Assembly: GCA_937975705.1 (NCBI GenBank)
Contig: CALJTX010000023.1
Coordinates: forward strand, 1 to 18,461
DNA: 18,461 bases
Direction of reading: 5' to 3'
From: an uncultured Flavobacteriia bacterium
GTDB lineage: Bacteria > Bacteroidota > Bacteroidia > Flavobacteriales_D > Crocinitomicaceae
Of this stretch, positions 13,695 to 18,461 are shown piece after piece (within the stretch, counting starts at the first letter, position 1; every line of letters begins with the position of its first letter). A model generated the notes under the pieces. It was not told the DNA's origin, did not search any database, and worked only from the letters and a program-made list of their open reading frames with translations. Position numbers and translations under genes: made by a program.

Positions 13695-14612
13695 ATGAAA
13701 CACTTCGTACTTTTTCTTCTTTTACAATTTACAACTCAGGCTGTTGTTGCCTTTCCAATTGAACCACAAACCCTGCGCAATTTAATCGAAAGTAGTGCCT
13801 ACATCGTTATTGCAAAAGTCGATAACCCAGGGACAAAAAAAGGAGACTTCATATATTTTGAAGTTGGTTCTGGCCTAGCAAATCTTTACATTAATGAAAC
13901 ATTGAAAGGCGATTTAAATGCTGCCCATATTCAAGTAGCGGATGAAGCGGGAATGGTTTGTCCGGCGCCACCAGAATACCCAAATCAAAGAACAGTGCTT
14001 GCTTTCTTAAACAAAAATGAGACCGATTCAACGTTTTCAACCCAAGGATTGTCATATGGGTCAAAAATCATGATCAGTGAAGCGGCGTTGAGTGCCTACA
14101 GAACCAGAATCATTGAGTATTTAGAGATTCTTAAAATAGCTAATCCTCATCAAAGGAAGGCGGCCACCGTAGAATGGTTAGTTAAGTGCAGTGAAAACAA
14201 ATTCACAAGATGGGAAGGCGCCTATGAATTATCCAGAAAAGGCGACTTTATGTCCAATTCCGACCGCGCTACAGATCCGCAATTTTATGAGCAACTTTCA
14301 AAATCACAATTGCAGCGGCTTGATGCTGCCTTTTTTGCTACGGATACAATTGGCAACAGCGAACTGTGTTTGGCCAATTTAGTTTCAGAGCAAAGTAGTC
14401 AGCGCCTTAAAAATCATTTGCTTCACAATCTAGCATTTGCTGATTATTATCTTGCGGAAGATATCATGAGAAAGATTATAGACATCGACCCGAGCAAAGA
14501 ATTACGCTCCATCTATATCGAAGCACGCAACATCAGTTACGATGACAACGAAAAAGAAGCAAAGCAAAAAATAATTAGAGCTAAATTTATTTCAGTTGCT
14601 TCAAAACAATAA
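13695..14612 (+). CDS. Unrecognised exported protein with a TIMP/NTR-like N-terminal region
   Basis: A 305-residue exported protein; signal peptide MKHFVLFLLLQFTTQAVVA, mature end FPIEPQ. Residues about 30-130 (SSAYIVIAKVDNPG, then ETLKGDLNAAHIQVADEAG, MVCPAPPEYPNQRTVLAFL) have the pattern seen in TIMP-like (OB-fold) domains of bacterial exported proteins. The C-terminal half (about 150-300) is alpha-helical with short repeats like KNHLLHNLAFADYYLAEDIM, resembling HEAT or TPR-like helices. It starts 6 bases after the preceding lipoprotein, which supports one transcript. No catalytic motif is visible and the partner is unknown. Confidence 0.75.
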   Translation: MKHFVLFLLLQFTTQAVVAFPIEPQTLRNLIESSAYIVIAKVDNPGTKKGDFIYFEVGSGLANLYINETLKGDLNAAHIQVADEAGMVCPAPPEYPNQRTVLAFLNKNETDSTFSTQGLSYGSKIMISEAALSAYRTRIIEYLEILKIANPHQRKAATVEWLVKCSENKFTRWEGAYELSRKGDFMSNSDRATDPQFYEQLSKSQLQRLDAAFFATDTIGNSELCLANLVSEQSSQRLKNHLLHNLAFADYYLAEDIMRKIIDIDPSKELRSIYIEARNISYDDNEKEAKQKIIRAKFISVASKQ

Positions 14613-14709
14613 TAAATTGAACTTACTGTAGAGCTTAACCAAAACCAATAGGATAAACACATTCAATACTTTAAATGAAAACTTCACCAAAATGGAAAGA
14701 AAAGATTTT

Positions 14710-15498
14710 ATGAAACAAATATATAAAGGTCTTCTGCCCTTCATCACCGTACTTTTTTACTCCTTTTCAGCCTATGCTGACTGCGCGGGGAACGGGCTGA
14801 GCATATTTCCCAGCGGATCTACAATTAAGCAAAATTCAATTTTTGTTCTTGAAGGCTATGCATACAGTCAAAAAGTAATTTTAGGACTGAACAAGGAATA
14901 CCCTGTGTATCTAAAAAGCAGAAATCAAAAGATCAAATTGATTGTCACTGAACTCAATGTCGGGCAGTTTAGATTGACGCAAGCAGTATTAAAACCGGAA
15001 ACTGAATTAGAGGTAGGTCTGGAATACAGAATGTATATCGATCATTTGCCTGAATACGAAAGTTTCAATAAATACAACACAACAACAGACGAATATGAAC
15101 CAGTGATATATAAAGTTGCTGCAGACAGGGATACTGAAAAACCACAACTTGCAACCAATCCGATCGAAATTGATAAATCACTTGTTTACTATGGTTGCGG
15201 GCCTTCAATTCATGTCGTTTTTAGCAATCCAGCTAAAGACAATTCTGACATCATTGTTCAAACAACAGTCAAAGACCTCAAGACCGGAAAAGAAACTACA
15301 TACTACATACGACCTGATGGCGATAAAATCAAGGTTGGGCACGGTATGTGTTCAGGTGCATTTGATTTTGACGACGATAGCCAAGATTTTGAAGTCGAAT
15401 TTTCGTTTATGGATGCGTCTGGCAACTTGACACCTTGGACAGGGGAACGCATTAAGTTTACCAAGCCGAAAGTGCAAACAAAATATGATGAGGAGTAA
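14710..15498 (+). CDS. Unrecognised exported beta-rich protein
   Basis: A secreted or periplasmic protein of 262 residues from Met 14710 (MKQIYKGLLPFITVLFYSFSAYA, then DCAGNG). An in-frame ATG at 14692 would add six residues and cannot be excluded. The mature protein seems to hold two beta domains. The first begins LSIFPSGSTIKQNSIFVLEG and is closed by LEVGLEYRMYIDHL. The second begins PQLATNPIEIDKSLVYYGCG and ends FMDASGNLTPWTGERIKF. Cys residues near the N-terminus and in YYGCGPS and GMCSGAFDF could form disulfides. The acidic run FDFDDDSQDF may bind calcium. I do not recognise the family. Confidence 0.77.
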   Translation: MKQIYKGLLPFITVLFYSFSAYADCAGNGLSIFPSGSTIKQNSIFVLEGYAYSQKVILGLNKEYPVYLKSRNQKIKLIVTELNVGQFRLTQAVLKPETELEVGLEYRMYIDHLPEYESFNKYNTTTDEYEPVIYKVAADRDTEKPQLATNPIEIDKSLVYYGCGPSIHVVFSNPAKDNSDIIVQTTVKDLKTGKETTYYIRPDGDKIKVGHGMCSGAFDFDDDSQDFEVEFSFMDASGNLTPWTGERIKFTKPKVQTKYDEE

Positions 15499-15591
15499 CT
15501 CACAATTAGTTATAAGCTTTGTGTGGAAAACAAGAATTGATTAGAAAAAGCCGTCGTCCATGAATTAAAAACTTAATCAATCAACTAAACC

Positions 15592-16068
15592 ATGAAAGCC
15601 CTCAAAATATTAGCCCTACTGATTTTCTTAGGAATTTTAGCAGTTTTCATATTTACCTTTTCAATATATAGCGGTACCACATGGGGTGGTTGGACACCAC
15701 CAGACACATCCTTAAAGTTGGATGTCAAAGAAAAAAAATGGCAAGAAGCTTTTGAAAAAAAGAACGATTGCCGCATTACTTATATTGGCCTGGACGGAGG
15801 CTATCAAGAGGATACCATTATTTACATGCTCCTTGAGGGTAGGCGTAACACAGAATTTGTAGAAAAAATAGCAACCAATGGGGCAATTGTTACTCAAGAA
15901 ATTTGCCGTCAGTTTTTAGCTTCCTCTATAACCAAAAGACCGCAGCAATACATAGAAGTTACCTACGATAAGATCAAAATTCCAACTGCTAAATACCCGG
16001 TTAATTTGCGCTTTTTATATGCGTTAAAGACTGGGTTGGTACAAAGAATAGAGGAGAAAAAGTATTAG
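15592..16068 (+). CDS. Unrecognised single-pass membrane protein
   Basis: A 158-residue protein with one N-terminal hydrophobic segment (6-27), which could be an uncleaved anchor or a signal peptide, followed by a Gly/Trp-rich linker (GTTWGGWTPPD). The soluble part is alpha/beta with a central AIVTQEICRQFLASS and ends in a basic stretch (KTGLVQRIEEKKY). It has no motif I recognise. The gene is 93 bases after its upstream neighbour and its stop lies about 40 bases before the TTG start of the VanW-family gene. Confidence 0.72.
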   Translation: MKALKILALLIFLGILAVFIFTFSIYSGTTWGGWTPPDTSLKLDVKEKKWQEAFEKKNDCRITYIGLDGGYQEDTIIYMLLEGRRNTEFVEKIATNGAIVTQEICRQFLASSITKRPQQYIEVTYDKIKIPTAKYPVNLRFLYALKTGLVQRIEEKKY

Positions 16069-16108
16069 TTTTCAACAAAGTAAAGAATCTGCAAATTCCA
16101 GTAAACCA

Positions 16109-17833
16109 TTGAATAAGCAATTGACCACCCAGCACAATTTTGTCAACGACACTATTTTTCGACTCAAAATAGCTGTCTTGACAGCAGCTCGTATGGTCAA
16201 GAATTTGCTTCGGCCGTCTAGAAAATTTAGCAAAACAGACCTTTTGGTGCATGAGCCCATTATCGCAACTTCTGAAAGCGAGCTCTGGAATCCGTTTGAC
16301 AACAAAGACAACTGGATTTTGACTGCGGGTAAAATTGAGAACTTAAGAATCGCGGTTCAACAATTGAATGGGCTAGAGGTTGGGGCAAATGAAGTGTTTA
16401 GTTTTTGGAAACATATTGGCAATCCAAACTTTGGTCAAGGCTATGTGATTGGCAGAGAAATCCGTGAAGGATGCATTGTGCCCACAATTGCCGGCGGCCT
16501 GTGCCAACTTTCAAATGCTTTGTACGATGCTGCGCTGCGCGCCAATTTCGACATTGTAGAGCGGCACAAACACACGAAAGTGATCAAAGGCTCACTTGCC
16601 GAAAAAGACCGAGATGCAACCGTCAAATGGAATTACCTTGATTTGCGTTTCAGGTCTTCTTTTGACTTCAGAATAGAAATCGAGCTCACATCAGATCAAT
16701 TGGTGGTGGCTTTTAAGAGTCCGCAAAAGCAAACAGAACCGGGTCAAGACAAAATGGCTTGGAAGGCATCTAGTAAACTCAATGATTGCTATTCGTGCGG
16801 CAATATGGCTTGTTTCAAACACCCCGACAGAACAGGCGTAGAACAAGAAATTGCCACAACCACTTTTATCCTCGATGAAAAATGGCCAGAATACGACAAG
16901 TATGTAAGTCAAACAGCCACCAAGGCCGATCATTTCATTCTACCCCTAAAGAAAAATCGATGGGTCAAAACCGATAGGTATGCCTGGGCTGCTGCCAATC
17001 CTCAACAAACCAAAACAACACAATTTCAAGGTCTTTTTAGAGCCATTCAACTCAGGTTTGCACCCAAGAACAAGAACAACGTTTTTGAACTGAGCTTGCA
17101 GCTAGACAACAAAATAGCCAAAGCAGCGGCAAGACAAATCCCAATTGACGCCACACATGTAGTCATTGCTCAAAATTTACTGCCCTTCATTTATGAGACT
17201 GGGGCTTTGGGTGGCCGCACTTTTGATGTAATCATGACCAGGCTGCCTTTTGAAAAACTCCACGAAAGACTCGATTTAGCCTTTACTCATTACCAAGAAA
17301 GCCCAACGCTCAATGATTTCAGAGCAAGTCAGGAATTGATTGCACTCGAAAACAAAGCACTCACTAGTGCAAGAAAAATCATTACGCCACATTCAGAACT
17401 TGCAGCCATCTTCAAAAACAAAGTTGTAAAGCTAGATTGGCAAATTCCAGCTACTCCTAACGAACCTTTTAAAGGAACAAAAGTGCTTTTCCCGGCTTCA
17501 GCCGTCGGAAGAAAAGGCGCCTACGAAATGAGAAGACTGGCAAAAGAACTCCAACTAGGGCTCTGTATTTACGGAAGAACAATTGAGACTACACATTTCT
17601 GGGAAGGATTAAAAGTTGAAAAATTCAACGGAGATTGGAGTCAAATAAGGCTGGTTGTTTACCCAACTTATGTGGAGCACCAACCCAGACTGATTCTAAA
17701 AGCACTGGCTCTTGGCATCCCTGTCATAACCACAACCGCTTGCGGACTCGATCCTTCAGCACAAATTAAATTACTAGAAATCAATAACTTTGAACAACTA
17801 AAAAATGCTGTGCACGCAGCGCTAATGCGATGA
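16109..17833 (+). CDS. VanW-domain protein fused to a glycosyltransferase-like domain
   Basis: A 574-residue two-domain protein. Residues about 75-205 form a VanW domain: VGANEVFSFWKHIGNPNFGQ, GYVIGREI, the diagnostic GGLCQLSNALYDAAL (129-143), VERHKHT and DATVKWNYLDLRFRS. VanW was named from vancomycin-resistance loci, but its biochemical role is not established. A cysteine cluster CYSCGNMACFKH (227-238) follows and may bind a metal. Residues about 405-574 look like the second half of a GT-B glycosyltransferase: KVLFPASAVGRKGAYEMRRL, then VVYPTYVEHQPRLILKALAL and GIPVITTTACGL, as in family 4 enzymes. The start is a TTG at 16109; the first ATG is at 16193 (residue 29), ahead of the conserved region, so both starts are possible. 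A role in envelope or surface glycan synthesis is inferred. It overlaps the next gene by ATGA. Confidence 0.85.
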   Translation: MNKQLTTQHNFVNDTIFRLKIAVLTAARMVKNLLRPSRKFSKTDLLVHEPIIATSESELWNPFDNKDNWILTAGKIENLRIAVQQLNGLEVGANEVFSFWKHIGNPNFGQGYVIGREIREGCIVPTIAGGLCQLSNALYDAALRANFDIVERHKHTKVIKGSLAEKDRDATVKWNYLDLRFRSSFDFRIEIELTSDQLVVAFKSPQKQTEPGQDKMAWKASSKLNDCYSCGNMACFKHPDRTGVEQEIATTTFILDEKWPEYDKYVSQTATKADHFILPLKKNRWVKTDRYAWAAANPQQTKTTQFQGLFRAIQLRFAPKNKNNVFELSLQLDNKIAKAAARQIPIDATHVVIAQNLLPFIYETGALGGRTFDVIMTRLPFEKLHERLDLAFTHYQESPTLNDFRASQELIALENKALTSARKIITPHSELAAIFKNKVVKLDWQIPATPNEPFKGTKVLFPASAVGRKGAYEMRRLAKELQLGLCIYGRTIETTHFWEGLKVEKFNGDWSQIRLVVYPTYVEHQPRLILKALALGIPVITTTACGLDPSAQIKLLEINNFEQLKNAVHAALMR

Positions 17834-18402
17834 CCAAAATAATCTTGACACTTTTGATAACCTGTGGCTGCCTTCTTCCATCAGGGGATATTTCCATGTT
17901 TGGGCTCAAAATTCACGACGATCAAAATGTACTTGCCGACATCAAACTTACGGTTGTGGCTAGGGAAGGGCAAATGACAAAGTTTAGAACTGAAAACGGC
18001 AACGACTTCTCGGTAACGATAGACAAAGGAAAGATTGTTTATATGGAAAATGATTGGTTACAAGACGCCCAAAACAGGCAGCCGTTGTTCTCTGAATTTT
18101 CTTTTGGAAAGACCACACTGAGTGATATCAGAAGCAAGTTCGGAACCAATGGGTTTACATATAAAAGCAGAGGCCCCTTCAAGACGAACACCCATTTGAT
18201 TATGTTCAATTGCTTTGAGTTTGACTCCCCAAACAATGAAATTCTTGTCACAATCACAAAAGTTGCCCTCAACGAAAACTTGACAGCCGAAAACTTGGCA
18301 AGTAAGTGCAAACTTGACGCTTTAATTATTGCTGACAAAACCTACTTAGACAACACCTGGGGCAAAGGCAAAGTGTTAGATAAGAATTACAAGAAAATTT
18401 AG
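17830..18402 (+). CDS. Unrecognised exported protein coupled to the VanW gene
   Basis: A 190-residue protein with an N-terminal signal-like segment (MTKIILTLLITCGCLLPSG). The ITCGC could act as a weak lipobox, but a plain signal peptide is equally plausible. The mature part contains VTIDKGKIVYMENDWLQD, the segment FSFGKTTLSDIRSKFGTNGF (which resembles the helical stretch of small periplasmic BamE-like folds, although I would not assign it) and a Cys pair (FNCFEF, SKCKLDA). Its ATG overlaps the VanW-family stop by 4 bases, so the two are translationally coupled and may work together. The function is unknown. Confidence 0.75.
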   Translation: MTKIILTLLITCGCLLPSGDISMFGLKIHDDQNVLADIKLTVVAREGQMTKFRTENGNDFSVTIDKGKIVYMENDWLQDAQNRQPLFSEFSFGKTTLSDIRSKFGTNGFTYKSRGPFKTNTHLIMFNCFEFDSPNNEILVTITKVALNENLTAENLASKCKLDALIIADKTYLDNTWGKGKVLDKNYKKI

Positions 18403-18405
18403 TGC

Positions 18406-18461
18406 GTGAAAAACTTCAACAGACCTACATTCATTTTCGCGACCATCTTTTTTGTATTGCT
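18406..18461 (+). CDS. Partial gene, N-terminal signal-like segment (runs off the window)
   Basis: A GTG at 18406, 3 bases after the preceding stop, opens a frame KNFNRPTFIFATIFFVL that continues past the window end. A basic start followed by a hydrophobic run suggests another exported or membrane protein in the same transcript. Only 18 complete codons are visible, so the call is tentative. Confidence 0.45.
   Translation, partial: MKNFNRPTFIFATIFFVL

Noticed and set aside
15509..15530. Small inverted repeat around TTATAAGC between two exported genes
   Set aside because: Arms are only about 5 bp with mismatches and no T tract; not distinguishable from chance in AT-rich intergenic DNA.
16001..16311. 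Reverse-strand frames of 79-83 codons at the start of the VanW gene
   Set aside because: They overlap the well-supported VanW-family frame and its neighbour; no recognisable domain or start signal.

Overview
The window looks like chromosome from a member of the Bacteroidota, most likely a marine or freshwater flavobacterium-type organism. This rests on a type IX secretion (T9SS) C-terminal signal on the 4804-6525 product, promoter-like TAnnTTTG elements, a near absence of Shine-Dalgarno sequences, many small lipoproteins and signal-peptide proteins, and Bacteroidota-type aroE, creD and VanW-family genes. The genus cannot be fixed from the sequence alone.

Layout. (1) 1-2083: aroE (shikimate dehydrogenase) faces creD (inner-membrane stress protein), and their stop codons overlap. 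(2) 2272-3046: two adjacent ssb-type genes, GC-rich compared with the rest, closed by a strong intrinsic terminator. (3) 3094-4702: an AT-rich block with a DUF1016/PDDEXK nuclease, a cluster of inverted repeats, the first 23 codons of a HigB-type toxin and the intact HigA-type antitoxin that followed it. (4) 4804-6525: a secreted seven-repeat SBBP-like protein with a T9SS sorting tail. (5) 6548-16068: a long same-strand run of small, mostly unrecognised exported proteins (lipoproteins, signal-peptide proteins, membrane proteins). It includes a TPR membrane protein surrounded by duplicated sequence, a PH-like membrane protein, an outer-membrane beta-barrel, and a translationally coupled SMI1/KNR4 (SUKH) plus DUF4844 pair in exported form. 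One gene here (7163) carries an apparent frameshift near its end. (6) 16109-18461: a VanW-domain protein fused to a glycosyltransferase-like C-terminal domain, overlapping by 4 bases a small exported protein, then the first codons of another gene that runs off the window.

How the parts relate. Only a few genes have clear housekeeping roles (aroE, the first ssb, creD). The rest looks like accessory DNA that has turned over: a toxin-antitoxin operon that lost its toxin, a partial copy of the TPR gene's 3' end sitting 1.2 kb upstream of the full gene, 73-bp direct repeats on both sides of the TPR gene, and sharp composition changes. The exported SUKH/DUF4844 pair fits a periplasmic immunity function by family analogy, but no toxin gene is visible next to it. 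I did not find a complete new multi-gene system. The best candidates for something undescribed are the duplicated double-palindrome element around the TPR gene and the exported immunity-like pair. No RNA genes, insertion sequences or CRISPR arrays were seen, and no gene-free stretch exceeds about 215 bases.
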